This document shows positions 40,195-48,855 of a stretch of 64,000 nt of DNA, piece by piece. Each line of letters starts with the position of its first letter. The stretch's first letter is position 1. The DNA is from Cellulomonas telluris (GTDB taxonomy: Bacteria > Actinomycetota > Actinomycetes > Actinomycetales > Cellulomonadaceae): the NCBI RefSeq assembly GCF_004886325.1, contig NZ_QXFN01000005.1, positions 372,001 through 436,000 of the forward strand, written 5' to 3'. A program made the position numbers and the translations under genes. Under the pieces are notes generated by a model that worked only from the letters and a program-made list of their open reading frames with translations, did no database searches and was not told where the DNA came from.

Positions 40195-42756
40195 TCAGGC
40201 GACCGGGACGTCCTGCCGGCCGGCCCCGCCGGGCACGACGGGGTGGTCCCGCTCGAGCTGCGCGCCCTCGACGTCGACGTCCGGCAGGAGCCGGTCGAGC
40301 CAGCGCGGCAGCCACCACGCCTTCTCCCCCGCCAGGTGCAGGACCGCGGGCACGATCGTCATGCGCACGACGAACGCGTCGACGAGCACGCCGAACGCGA
40401 GCGCGAAGCCCATCGGGCGGATGACGGCGATGTGCGAGAACACGAAGCCGGCGAACACCGAGACCATGATGATCGCCGCCGCCGTGACCACCGCCCGGCC
40501 CGCCCGCACGCCCTCGGCGACGGCCTGGCGTGCGGTCGCGCCGTGCGCGTACGCCTCGCGCATGCCCGAGGTGAGGAACAGCTGGTAGTCCATCGCGAGG
40601 CCGAACAGGATCCCGATGACGATGGTCGGCAGGAAGCTGAGCACGGGGCCCGGGTCGTGCACGCCGAACAGCTCGCCGAGCCAGCCCCACTGGTACACCG
40701 CGGTGACCGCGCCGAACGTCGCGAGCAGCGACAGCACGAACCCGAGCGTCGCGACGAGCGGCACGACGATCGACCGGAACACCATGACGAGGATGAGCAG
40801 CGACAGCCCCACGACGAGCGCGAGGTAGCCGGGCAGCGCGTCGCTCAGCTTCTCGGAGATGTCGATGTTGGCGCTCGCGACGCCGGCGACCGAGAACGTC
40901 GCGGCCGGGTCGTCGACCGTGAGGTCGCGCAGCGTGTGCACGAGCTCCTCGGTGGCCACGTCGTTCGGGCCGCTGCCCGGCAGCACCTGGAACGCGAGCA
41001 CCGTGCGGTCCTCGTTCGTGCCGATGGGCGCCACGGCGCGCACGTCGTCCTGCTCCATGAGCACGGCGCCCAGGTCGGCCTGCAGGCCCGTGACCTCGTC
41101 CTCCCCGACGCCGTCCGGCACGTCGGCGACGACCAGGAGCGTGCCGTTCGCGCCCTCGCCGAACTCCTCGGCGGTGGTCGTGTAGGCGGCGTACTGCGTG
41201 GTGTCCGTGGCCTCCTGCGACCCGTCCGGCAGGCCGAGGCGCATGGAGGCGGCCGGCAGGGCCGCGACGAGCAGCACCGCGACGCCCAGCAGGAGGGAGA
41301 GCACGGCGCGCGGGGTCGACATGACGTGGGCCGGCGCGTGGTGCTCCTCGCCCGCGGCCTCCCGGGCCTTGCGCGGCAGGACGCGGGTGCCGGCGAGGCT
41401 GAGCAGCGCCGGGGTGAGCGTCACGGCCAGCAGCACCGCGACGGCGACGCTCGCCGCGGCCGCCGTGCCCATGAGCCCGAGGAACGGGATGCCGGTGACG
41501 TTGAGCGCGAGCAGCGCGATGAGCACCGTGCTGCCGGCGAACACCACGGCGTTGCCGGACGTGCCGGTGGCGAGCCCGATCGACTCGTCCACCGCCATGC
41601 CGCGGCGCAGCTGCTGCCGGTGCCGGTTGAGGATGAACAGCGAGTAGTCGATGCCGACGGCCAGGCCGAGCATGAGGCCGAGCACGGGCGTCACGGACGA
41701 CATCTCGACGACGCCCGAGAACGCGAGCGTCCCGAGCGCGGCGACGCCGACGCCGAGCAGCGCGTTGAGCAGCGGCAGCCCCGCCGCGACGAGCGTGCCG
41801 AGCATGACGAGCAGCACGACGACCGCCACGGCGACGCCGATCACCTCGGCCACGCCGCCGAGCTGGGGGACGCCGGACGCGAGCTCGTTGGAGAACGCGA
41901 CCTCGACGCCCTCGGGCGTGGCGTCCTCGACGGCGGCGATGACCGCGTCCTTCGTCTCGGGCGTCACGTCGAACTGCGGGTCGGAGAAGACCACCGTCGC
42001 GAGCGCGGCCGACCCGTCCTGCGACACCTGGCGGATCTCGGCAGCCATGTCGAGCAGCGCCCGGCCCTGCTCGAGCTGCGGCGCCTGCGCCTCGAGCTGC
42101 TCGCGCCCGGCGTCCAGCTCGGCCTGCCCGGCCTCGAGCTCGGCGAGGCCCGCGTCGAGCTGGGCCTGCTGCGCGTCGAGCTGCGCCTGCGCGGCGGCGG
42201 CCTGCGCCTGCGCCGCGGGCGACGACGCCGCCGGGCCCGCGGCGGCGGCCGCGGTCTCGAGCTGGGCACGGGCCGCGTCGAGCTGCGCCTGCCCCGCCTC
42301 GAGCTGCTGACGGCTCGCGTCGAGCTGCGCCTGGCCGGCCTCGAGCTGCGCCTGCCCCTGCTCGAGCTGGGCGGCGCCGTCCGCGAGCTGCTGGGCCTGC
42401 GCCTCACGCTCGGCCTCGGTCGCGAACGGGTCGACGGCCGTCTCCACGCCCTCGACCTCCGCCGCCTCGGCCACCGCCGCGGCGACGCCCGCGCGCTGGG
42501 CGTCGTCGAACGGCTCGCCGCTCTCGGTGGAGAAGACGACCGTGCCCGTGCCGCCGCTGCTGCCGGGCAGCTCCTCCTGCAGCCGCTGGGTGAGCCGGTC
42601 GGTGGCGGTGCCGGGGATGCTCACGGTCGAGACGAGCGTCCCGCCGAAGCCGAGGTACGCGGCGCCGGCCACCAGGAGCGCGACGAGCCACGCGGCGACG
42701 ACGCGCCACGGGTGCCGCGCCGACGAGCGGCCGAGCCGGTAGAGCAGTCCTGCCAT
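40195..42756 (-). CDS. MMPL/RND-family membrane transporter with coiled-coil insert
   Basis: 853 aa. LLYRLGRSSARHPWRVVAAWLVALLVAGAAYLGF is the first membrane helix; two sets of five to six helices follow. MMPL-typical LGLMLGLAVGIDYSLFILNRHR and FGLAMDYQLFLTSGMREAY carry the proton-relay Asp residues. The first extracytoplasmic loop contains a long insert of seven-residue repeats (QAQLEAG-like, about residues 110-245), predicted to be a helical hairpin. ATG 42756 follows GGGAG with good spacing; ATG 42819 is possible. Divergent TetR regulator. It probably exports lipids or drugs. Confidence 0.9.
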   Translation of the reverse strand: MAGLLYRLGRSSARHPWRVVAAWLVALLVAGAAYLGFGGTLVSTVSIPGTATDRLTQRLQEELPGSSGGTGTVVFSTESGEPFDDAQRAGVAAAVAEAAEVEGVETAVDPFATEAEREAQAQQLADGAAQLEQGQAQLEAGQAQLDASRQQLEAGQAQLDAARAQLETAAAAAGPAASSPAAQAQAAAAQAQLDAQQAQLDAGLAELEAGQAELDAGREQLEAQAPQLEQGRALLDMAAEIRQVSQDGSAALATVVFSDPQFDVTPETKDAVIAAVEDATPEGVEVAFSNELASGVPQLGGVAEVIGVAVAVVVLLVMLGTLVAAGLPLLNALLGVGVAALGTLAFSGVVEMSSVTPVLGLMLGLAVGIDYSLFILNRHRQQLRRGMAVDESIGLATGTSGNAVVFAGSTVLIALLALNVTGIPFLGLMGTAAAASVAVAVLLAVTLTPALLSLAGTRVLPRKAREAAGEEHHAPAHVMSTPRAVLSLLLGVAVLLVAALPAASMRLGLPDGSQEATDTTQYAAYTTTAEEFGEGANGTLLVVADVPDGVGEDEVTGLQADLGAVLMEQDDVRAVAPIGTNEDRTVLAFQVLPGSGPNDVATEELVHTLRDLTVDDPAATFSVAGVASANIDISEKLSDALPGYLALVVGLSLLILVMVFRSIVVPLVATLGFVLSLLATFGAVTAVYQWGWLGELFGVHDPGPVLSFLPTIVIGILFGLAMDYQLFLTSGMREAYAHGATARQAVAEGVRAGRAVVTAAAIIMVSVFAGFVFSHIAVIRPMGFALAFGVLVDAFVVRMTIVPAVLHLAGEKAWWLPRWLDRLLPDVDVEGAQLERDHPVVPGGAGRQDVPVA

Positions 42757-42815
42757 GAGGGGGTCTCCCAGGAGGGGTGTGGGGGCGGCGCGCGGCGCTG
42801 CGAAGCCGATACCGG

Positions 42816-42846
42816 TCATCAGGATGCTAGGTCACGAACCTGATGA
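42816..42846. promoter_or_regulatory. Palindromic candidate operator between MMPL and TetR genes
   Basis: TCATCAGG (42816-42823) and CCTGATGA (42839-42846) form an inverted repeat spaced by 15 nt, with AGGT-N5-ACCT nested inside it. It covers the region upstream of the MMPL start and precedes the TetR -10. TetR binding is inferred. Confidence 0.5.
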
Positions 42847-42901
42847 AGGGCATCGGGTCGCGGGCAGGCCCGTGCGTGAAGTTGATCGCACCTATCAGGG
42901 G

Positions 42902-42907
42902 TAGCGT
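42902..42907 (+). promoter_or_regulatory. Leaderless -10 element for TetR gene
   Basis: TAGCGT, then 7 nt, then ATG 42915; this start is preferred over the in-frame start at 42843. Confidence 0.45.
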
Positions 42908-42914
42908 GCCGCGC

Positions 42915-43571
42915 ATGACGGTCGACGACGCGGCGGGCACCGCGGCCCGCGGGCTGCGCCGGGACGCGGCACGCAACCGCGAGCGCATCGTCGAGGCCGC
43001 GCGCGCCCTGTTCGCCGAGCGCGGCCTGGCGGTCGGCTTCAACGAGATCGCCCACCGCGCCGGCGTCGGCGTCGGCACCGTCTACAACCGGTTCGCCGAC
43101 AAGGACGAGCTGGTCGCCGCCGCGCTGCAGGAGCCCGCACGCGAGCTCCTGCGGGTCGCCGAGCAGGCGCACGGCGCGGCCCGCGCCCGCGACGGCCTCG
43201 TGCTGCTGCTCGACGACATCGCCGCGCTGCTCGCCGCCAACCTGGGCCTGCGGGACATCGCGCTCACCTTCGACGAGCAGACCGTCCCCGACCCGGGGAC
43301 GGCCATCGCCGGCGTCATCGACGACCTGCTCGCCCGCGCGACCGCCGAGGGCGACCTGCGTGCCGGCGTGACGGTGCACGACCTCGTCGTCGTGCTGTGG
43401 ATGGTCACGGAGGTGGCCCGGCACTCCCCCGAGCACCCCGAGCTCTACCGGCGCTACCTCCAGGTGCTCGTCGACGGCCTCACCGCGGGCACCGCCCCGC
43501 TGGAGGTCGCGGGTGCGCCGGAGGCGACGTCGGCCCTGTCCCGGCGGTGGGCGGGCGGCTCGCGCCGCTGA
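42915..43571 (+). CDS. TetR-family regulator of the MMPL transporter
   Basis: 218 aa. DNA-binding domain: ARNRERIVEAARALFAERGLAVGFNEIAHRAGVGVGTVYNRFADKDELV. The C-terminal half resembles the TetR_C domains with HDLVVVLWMVTEVAR. Divergent from MMPL with a shared palindromic region, so it is the likely repressor of that gene and of itself. Confidence 0.92.
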   Translation: MTVDDAAGTAARGLRRDAARNRERIVEAARALFAERGLAVGFNEIAHRAGVGVGTVYNRFADKDELVAAALQEPARELLRVAEQAHGAARARDGLVLLLDDIAALLAANLGLRDIALTFDEQTVPDPGTAIAGVIDDLLARATAEGDLRAGVTVHDLVVVLWMVTEVARHSPEHPELYRRYLQVLVDGLTAGTAPLEVAGAPEATSALSRRWAGGSRR

Positions 43572-43669
43572 CCCGGCGCCACGCACGATCCCGCCCAGGC
43601 TGCCTGTCCCCCGCGAGAGGGACCCCCGGTGTCCGCGTGACGGGGACCCGCCGCCCGGGTCGCGCTCCG

Positions 43670-43675
43670 TAGCGT
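43670..43675 (+). promoter_or_regulatory. -10 element for the CPBP protease/two-component operon
   Basis: TAGCGT lies 48 nt before ATG 43724, with GGGAGGA between. Confidence 0.4.
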
Positions 43676-43723
43676 CCGGGACGGGCCGCGGCGACCGACC
43701 GCGGCACGACGGGAGGACCGGTC

Positions 43724-44590
43724 ATGCGCCTGCTCGCACAGCTCGGAGCCGTGGGGCTCGCCACCGCGGTCGGCAGCGCCGCCGTGATGGCGGTCGACGG
43801 GAGGTGGCTGCCCACCCTCGTCCTGGGGATCGCCGCGGCCGCGCTCGCCCTCGTGGTCTACCGGTGGGTCGTCGCCCGCACGGAGCACCGGCCGGTCGTG
43901 GAGGTCGCGCCCACCGGCGCCGCCGGGGCGACCGCGCGCGGCGTGGCCCTCGGTGCACTGGTCTTCACGGCCGTCATCGCGACGGTCGCGGTGCTCGGCG
44001 GGTACCGCGTCGAGGGACCCGGGTCGGCGACGACCGCGCTCGGGCTCGTCGGCTTCATGACCGTCGCCGCCGTGACCGAGGAGCTGCTGTTCCGCGGCGT
44101 GCTGTTCCGGGTGGTCGAGGAGCGCGCCGGCACGTGGGGCGCGCTGGTCCTGACGGCGGTCCTGTTCGGGGCCGTGCACCTCACGAACCCCGGCGCGAGC
44201 CTCTGGGGCGGGACCGCCGTGGCGATCGAGGCGGGGGCGATGCTGGCGGCCGCCTACGCCGCGACCCGCACCCTGTGGCTGCCGATCGGCATCCACCTCG
44301 GCTGGAACCTCGTCGCGTCGGGCGTGTTCGGCACGGAGGTGTCCGGCAACGGCACGCCGCAGGGCCTGCTGGACGGCGCGACGTCCGGCCCGGTGCTGCT
44401 GTCCGGGGGCGCCTTCGGCCCCGAGGCGAGCCTGCCCGCCGTGCTCGCGGGCGTCGCCCTCACCGTCGTGTTCCTGCGGCTCGCGCACCGCCGCGGGCGC
44501 CTGGTGCCCCGCCGCGCCCGCCGGTCGACGCCCGGGGCGACGGACGGGGCGACGGCCGCGGGAGCTCCGCCCGCTACGGTCGGCGCGTGA
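43724..44590 (+). CDS. CPBP (Abi/CAAX) intramembrane metalloprotease
   Basis: 288 aa with about eight hydrophobic segments. The catalytic motifs are TEELLFRGVLFR (EExxxR), LFGAVHLTNPG (His) and PIGIHLGWNLVASG (HxxxN), all intact. Bacterial CPBP proteins process small peptides or pheromones, or give immunity to bacteriocins. GGGAGGAC precedes the ATG. The sensor kinase starts within its stop codon (GTGA), suggesting that protease and two-component pair act together, for instance in envelope-stress signalling. Confidence 0.9.
   Translation: MRLLAQLGAVGLATAVGSAAVMAVDGRWLPTLVLGIAAAALALVVYRWVVARTEHRPVVEVAPTGAAGATARGVALGALVFTAVIATVAVLGGYRVEGPGSATTALGLVGFMTVAAVTEELLFRGVLFRVVEERAGTWGALVLTAVLFGAVHLTNPGASLWGGTAVAIEAGAMLAAAYAATRTLWLPIGIHLGWNLVASGVFGTEVSGNGTPQGLLDGATSGPVLLSGGAFGPEASLPAVLAGVALTVVFLRLAHRRGRLVPRRARRSTPGATDGATAAGAPPATVGA
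44575..44580 (+). promoter_or_regulatory. Leaderless -10 element inside the CPBP 3' end
   Basis: TACGGT, then 6 nt, then GTG 44587: the kinase may have its own promoter as well as read-through. Confidence 0.35.
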
Positions 44591-45753
44591 GCGACCCGCG
44601 ACGCCTCGCCGACGCCTGGCGCCGTCTGCCCCTCGTCGTGCGCGACCTGCCGCTCGCCGTCGTGCTCGCGCTCAGCCCGCTGGTCCCCGCGCTCCAGGGC
44701 CAGGGGACGCAGCTCGGTCACGTGCCGCAGCGGTCCTCGGACGCGCTGACCGTCGCGGTGGTCGCCCTGCAGTCGGCACCGCTGGCCCTGCGCCGGCGCC
44801 TGCCGCTCGTGTGCCTCGCGCTGGTGGTGACGGGCTTCGCCGTCGACCAGCTGCGCGGCTACCACACGACGGCGAGCATCGGCCTGCCGATCGCGCTGCT
44901 GAGCACCGGCCTGCACCTGGACCGGTTCCGCCGCACCACCGCCGCCCTCGCCGTCGCCGCCTACGTCGCGCTCGCCGTCGGCGTCGCCCGGCAGGGCGGC
45001 GGGGAGGACGTCGGCGGGTACGTGGCCTTCCTCCTCGCCCTGGCGGTCGCGTGGGGCGCCGGCGCGTGGCTGCGCGGGGCCCGGGCGGCCGAGGCCGCAC
45101 AGCGCCGGCGCGTCGCCGACGCGTCCCGCGGCGCCGAGCGGGCGCGCATCGCGCGGGAGCTGCACGACGTCGTGACCCACCACGTCACGGCGATGGTCGT
45201 GCAGACGGAGGCCGCGCGGTACCTCACCGCCGACCCCGGCCGGCTCGACGCCACCCTCGCGGAGGTGGGTGCCACGGGACGGCGCGCGATCGGCGACCTG
45301 CGGCACCTGCTGGACGTCCTCGACCCGGACGCGACCACCGCCGCCCGCCGCCCCGCCTCGGGTGACGTACGGGAGCTCGTCGAGCAGGCGCGGCGGGCGG
45401 GGCAGCCGGTCGAGCACGTCGAGGAGGGCAGGGCGGCGCTCACCACCGGCAGCGCGGCCGTGGCCGTGCACCGCGTCGTCCAGGAGGCGCTGACGAACGC
45501 GCTCAAGCACGCGCACGGCAGACCGACGACCGTCCGCGTGCAGCACGGCGAGGAGGAGGTCACGGTGGAGGTGGTGACGCAGGCGCCCGGGCCGGGCACG
45601 CTGCCGCGTGGCGCCGTCGTGCCGGCGGGCGGCGGCCGTGGGCTCACGGGCCTGCGCGCCCGCGTCGCCCTGCTCGGGGGCGACCTCGAGGCGGGGGCCC
45701 GGTCGGGCGGGTGGGTGGTGCGCGCCCGCGTGCCGCAGGGGGACGCAACGTGA
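44587..45753 (+). CDS. NarL-type (HisKA_3) sensor histidine kinase
   Basis: 388 aa. Four to five membrane helices (residues about 15-165), then the phospho-His box RARIARELHDVVTHHVTAMVVQ and ATPase motifs VVQEALTNALKHAHGRPTTV, GRGLTGLRARVALLGGDLEA. The D-box is eroded (VVTQAPGPGTLPRG), as in many short NarL-type kinases. GTGA overlaps join it to the CPBP gene and the response regulator. The signal is unknown. Confidence 0.92.
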   Translation: MSDPRRLADAWRRLPLVVRDLPLAVVLALSPLVPALQGQGTQLGHVPQRSSDALTVAVVALQSAPLALRRRLPLVCLALVVTGFAVDQLRGYHTTASIGLPIALLSTGLHLDRFRRTTAALAVAAYVALAVGVARQGGGEDVGGYVAFLLALAVAWGAGAWLRGARAAEAAQRRRVADASRGAERARIARELHDVVTHHVTAMVVQTEAARYLTADPGRLDATLAEVGATGRRAIGDLRHLLDVLDPDATTAARRPASGDVRELVEQARRAGQPVEHVEEGRAALTTGSAAVAVHRVVQEALTNALKHAHGRPTTVRVQHGEEEVTVEVVTQAPGPGTLPRGAVVPAGGGRGLTGLRARVALLGGDLEAGARSGGWVVRARVPQGDAT

Positions 45754-46406
45754 CCGCCCCGCTGCGCGTGCTGGTGTGCGACGACCAGGCGCTCATCCGC
45801 ACCGGCTTCACGACGATCATCGACGCCCAGCCCGACATGACGGTGGTCGCGACGGCCGAGGACGGGCGCTCCGCGGTGGCGCTCGCGCGGCGGCTGCGCC
45901 CCGACGTCGTCGTCATGGACGTGCGGATGCCGGTGCTCGACGGCATCGCCGCGACCCGGCGTCTCGCCGGCGAGGGGGTCGCCGACCCGGTGAAGGTGCT
46001 CGTCGTGACCACGTTCGACCTCGACGAGTACGTGTACGAGGCGCTGCGGGCGGGTGCGAGCGGCTTCCTGCTCAAGGACGCGCCGCCCGCACGGCTGCTG
46101 GACGGCATCCGCGTCGTCGCCACCGGGGACGCGCTGCTCGCGCCGGAGGTCACGCGCCGCCTCGTGGGCCGCTACGCCAGCCGGCTCAGCCCGCCGCCGG
46201 GCCCCGGCGAGGACCGCCTGACGCCGCGCGAGCTCGAGGTGCTGCGGCTGGTCGCGCAGGGCATGTCGAACGCCGAGATCGCGGCGGAGCTCGTCCTGAG
46301 CCACGAGACCGTCAAGACGTACGTCTCCCGCATCCTCGCGAAGCTCGACCTGCGGGACCGCGTGCAGGCCGTGGTCCACGCGTACCGGCGGGGCATCGTC
46401 ACCTGA
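45750..46406 (+). CDS. NarL/LuxR-type response regulator
   Basis: 218 aa. VLVCDDQALIRTGF, phospho-acceptor Asp in VVVMDVRMPVLDG, TTFDLDEYVYEAL, LLKDAPP; C-terminal LuxR HTH LTPRELEVLRLVAQGMSNAEIAAELVLSHETVKTYVSRIL. GTG 45750 overlaps the kinase stop by 4 bp. Likely partner of the preceding kinase. Confidence 0.94.
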   Translation: MTAPLRVLVCDDQALIRTGFTTIIDAQPDMTVVATAEDGRSAVALARRLRPDVVVMDVRMPVLDGIAATRRLAGEGVADPVKVLVVTTFDLDEYVYEALRAGASGFLLKDAPPARLLDGIRVVATGDALLAPEVTRRLVGRYASRLSPPPGPGEDRLTPRELEVLRLVAQGMSNAEIAAELVLSHETVKTYVSRILAKLDLRDRVQAVVHAYRRGIVT

Positions 46407-46410
46407 GGCG

Positions 46411-47091
46411 TCAGCGCCGCCCGAGGCGCTCCAGCCCGTCCAGCAGCAGGTCGAGCCCGAACTCGAACTCGCTCTGGTCGTCGCACCAGCCGAGGGTGCT
46501 CCCGGGATCGTCGTGCACCACCTCGGCGAGCATCCCGGCGAGGTTCGGCACCGTCGCCAGCATCGCGGGGTCGATCTCGGTGGCCCCGCCGTCCGGGTCG
46601 TCCAGCCGCAGCTCCTGGGTGAAGCCGTACATGCGGCTGCCCAGCGCGTGCAGCGCGTGGTGCACGAGGTCGTAGGAGAGGCCGCCGTCGCGCATGAGCC
46701 CCACCACGCCGTCGACGTAGCGCGCCATCGTCGGCGCGAGCACGGCGCGCGCCTCCAGCAGCCCCGGAAGCCACGGGTGCCGCAGCAGGACGCGGCGCGC
46801 CCCGAGGATGCGGACGCGCAGGTCGTCGCGCCACGTGTCGGGGGTGGACGTCGAGCCGAAGCCCCCGACCTCCGCCTCGATCTCGGTGAACACGAGCTCG
46901 ACGAGCCCGTCGAGGATCGCGTCCTTGTTCGGCACGTGGTGGTAGAGCGACATCGCCTCGACGCCGAGGGACTCGGCGAGGCGGCGCATCGTCAGCGTCT
47001 CGACGCCGTCCGCGTCGGCCAGGTCACGGGCCGCCAGGAGCACACGCTCCCTCGTCAGCCGCGCGCGGGCCCCTGTGCTGCGCGTGGGCAT
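46411..47091 (-). CDS. TetR-family regulator (TetR_C-type)
   Basis: 226 aa. HTH: LTRERVLLAARDLADADGVETLTMRRLAESLGVEAMSLYHHVPNKDAILD, the signature of TetR subclass proteins whose C-terminal domain resembles TetR itself (DPAMLATVPNLAGMLAEV, FEFGLDLLLDGLERL). AGGAGGT precedes the ATG. A tandem pair of palindromes in the divergent region towards the oxidoreductase is its likely operator. Stop is 5 bp from the convergent response-regulator gene. Confidence 0.93.
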   Translation of the reverse strand: MPTRSTGARARLTRERVLLAARDLADADGVETLTMRRLAESLGVEAMSLYHHVPNKDAILDGLVELVFTEIEAEVGGFGSTSTPDTWRDDLRVRILGARRVLLRHPWLPGLLEARAVLAPTMARYVDGVVGLMRDGGLSYDLVHHALHALGSRMYGFTQELRLDDPDGGATEIDPAMLATVPNLAGMLAEVVHDDPGSTLGWCDDQSEFEFGLDLLLDGLERLGRR

Positions 47092-47169
47092 CCCACCTCC
47101 TCGCGGTCGGCCCTCACTGTACGGCGACGCCCACCGGGCCCCTGGACGCGCACCGCCGCCCGGGTCTAC

Positions 47170-47196
47170 CTTACGTCGTAAGACTTACGGCGTAAG
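47170..47196. promoter_or_regulatory. Tandem TetR operators
   Basis: CTTACGTCGTAAG (47170-47182) and CTTACGGCGTAAG (47184-47196) are two 13-bp palindromes with identical CTTAC/GTAAG arms, centres 14 bp apart. The AT content stands out against the surrounding sequence. They end 10 nt before the oxidoreductase ATG and lie 79 bp from the TetR start. Confidence 0.8.
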
Positions 47197-47206
47197 GGAG
47201 ACGACG

Positions 47207-48214
47207 ATGAGCACGAGCAGCACGACGTCCACGTCCACGACCACCCGGGCTGCCGTGGCGCACCGGTTCGGCGGGCCGGAGGTCGTCCGCATGGCCGACG
47301 TCCCGCGCCCCGACCCGGCCCCCGGCGAGGTCCTCGTCCGCATGCGCGCCGCGTCGGTGACGGTCGCCGACCACCGCATCCGCGCCCGCGACGTCCCCCG
47401 CGGCATGCGGCTGGCCACGATCCCCTTCCTGGGGTGGCGCCGCCCCCGCCACGCCGTCCTCGGGGTCGACGGCGCCGGGGTCGTCGAGGCGCTCGGTGCG
47501 GGCGTCACCGACCTCGCCGTCGGCGACGAGGTGCTCGTCGTGCGCGACCTCGCGATGGGCTGCCACGCGGAGCTCGTCACCGTGCGCGCCGACCACGCGG
47601 TCCGCAAGCCGACCGCGCTGTCCTTCGTCGAGGGCGCCGCGCTGCTCTTCGGCGGCATGACGGCGCTGTCGTTCCTCGCGCACGTGGACCTGCGCGAGGG
47701 CACGCGCGTCCTGGTCAACGGCGCGTCGGGGGCCGTCGGCACGGCCGTCGTCCAGCTGGCCGCCGCCGCCGGGGCGCACGTCACCGGGGTGTGCAGCGCC
47801 GCCAACGCGGACCTCGTGCGTGACCTGGGGGCCACCCGCGTCGTCGACTACGGGACCACCGACTTCGCGCGCGAGGACGAGCGGTACGACGTGGTCGTCG
47901 AGTGCGTCGGCAACGCGCCGTACGGCCGGGTCGCCCCCGTGCTGCGGCGCGGTGGGAGGCTGCTCCTGGTCGTCGCCGACCTGCCGGCGATGGCGACGGC
48001 GTGGTGGCACAGCCGCCGGCTGGGCGGGCTGGTCACGTTCCAGGGCGCCGGCGCCCCCACCCCCGAGCGGCTGCGCCGCCTCGTCGCGCTCGCCGAGCAG
48101 GGCGTCCTGCGCCCCGTCGTCGACCGCACGTTCCCGTTCGAGGACGTCGTCGCGGCGCACCGCTACGTCGACACCGGCCGCAAGCGCGGGAACGTGCTGC
48201 TCGTCCTGCCGTGA
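47207..48214 (+). CDS. Zinc-independent MDR-family NAD(P)-dependent oxidoreductase (quinone reductase-like)
   Basis: 335 aa. Ser/Thr-rich start, then AAVAHRFGGPEVVRMADVPRPDPAPGEVLVRM, the N-terminal barrel of MDR enzymes, and the nucleotide-binding VLVNGASGAVGTAVVQLAAAAGAHVTGV. No zinc-ligand Cys set is seen; hence quinone-oxidoreductase/zeta-crystallin type. The C-terminal LRPVVDRTFPFEDVVAAHRYVDTGRKRGNVLLVLP is characteristic. AGGGAG precedes ATG 47207. Control by the divergent TetR is strongly suggested by the double operator. Confidence 0.9.
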   Translation: MSTSSTTSTSTTTRAAVAHRFGGPEVVRMADVPRPDPAPGEVLVRMRAASVTVADHRIRARDVPRGMRLATIPFLGWRRPRHAVLGVDGAGVVEALGAGVTDLAVGDEVLVVRDLAMGCHAELVTVRADHAVRKPTALSFVEGAALLFGGMTALSFLAHVDLREGTRVLVNGASGAVGTAVVQLAAAAGAHVTGVCSAANADLVRDLGATRVVDYGTTDFAREDERYDVVVECVGNAPYGRVAPVLRRGGRLLLVVADLPAMATAWWHSRRLGGLVTFQGAGAPTPERLRRLVALAEQGVLRPVVDRTFPFEDVVAAHRYVDTGRKRGNVLLVLP

Positions 48215-48256
48215 CGAGCTGCCCTGACGGGCCGCCGTGCCCGGGGCCGGACAGCA

Positions 48257-48292
48257 CGAAGGCCGCCACCCCGGGTGGGGTGACGGCCTTCG
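48257..48292. terminator. Bidirectional hairpin between oxidoreductase and tmRNA
   Basis: CGAAGGCCG pairs with CGGCCTTCG, enclosing CACCCC/GGGGTG. It lies 32 nt past the tmRNA 3' end and 42 nt past the oxidoreductase stop. Confidence 0.75.
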
Positions 48293-48323
48293 GTCCGCGC
48301 CGACGTGCAGCGTGGGCTGGGAG

Positions 48324-48687
48324 TGGAGGTGGCGGGAATCGAACCCGCGTCCGATGACGTGGAACCAGGGATTCTCCGGGTGCAGTCCGCTAACGAGTTT
48401 CTCGGCCCCCACGTTCACGCGGACAAGACGTGGACAGGCCCAGTCGGCTAAGAGTCCCGCCCGCCCCACCGACGAGGACGGACAGCAGTGGCTCTCTAGA
48501 TGACGCCAGTGACTAAGCCGAGAGCATGCTTAGGCTGACGGACTTCGAGGCTCGCTCAGGCGGCGAGGGCGAAGTCGGTGCGCTTGTTATCGGCACCTAT
48601 GAGTCGCACGGAGCGTTTACGAGATAACCGTGCGTCCTCGACCCGCTTCTCCTGGATCGACGACCACCGTCGAAACCGATCACCCCC
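48324..48687 (-). ncRNA. ssrA: Transfer-messenger RNA (tmRNA)
   Basis: 364 nt. The 5' end GGGGGTG pairs with CACCTCC near the 3' end to form the acceptor stem; the tRNA-like T arm reads GGTTCGATTCC. CCA is not encoded after the discriminator A (48324). The tag frame (48556-48594, minus strand) begins with resume codon GCC and reads ADNKRTDFALAA, then TGA; the terminal ALAA is the protease tag. It releases stalled ribosomes together with SmpB, whose gene is at 59436-59912, about 11 kb away. Ends are placed from base pairing. Confidence 0.95.
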
Positions 48688-48855
48688 AGGGGTGTGTTCA
48701 CTTGTCAAGCACCGCACCCGGCCCCTCACGGGGTCCGGGTCGGTGAGCCCAGCGTACGACACAACGACCGCCGGGTCGCCGGCATTCCCGAGCGCCGCCG
48801 AACCGGCTCCCGACGGGAGCGGCGGTCTCCCGCGAGGTCGGGCCCTACGGAGACG

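Noticed and set aside
42030-42410. CRISPR-like repeat array
   Set aside because: The 21-bp periodicity is in-frame coding repeats of a coiled coil inside the MMPL gene; there are no unique spacers. No CRISPR array was seen anywhere.
48324-48400. tRNA gene suggested by the GGTTCGATTCC T arm
   Set aside because: The arm belongs to the tRNA-like domain of tmRNA; no separate anticodon stem is present.
48703-48708. TTGACA on the minus strand upstream of tmRNA as a -35 box
   Set aside because: It lies only about 16 nt from the mature 5' end, so the -10 would fall inside the mature RNA. Promoter placement is left open (a TACGCT at 48751-48756 is a weak alternative).
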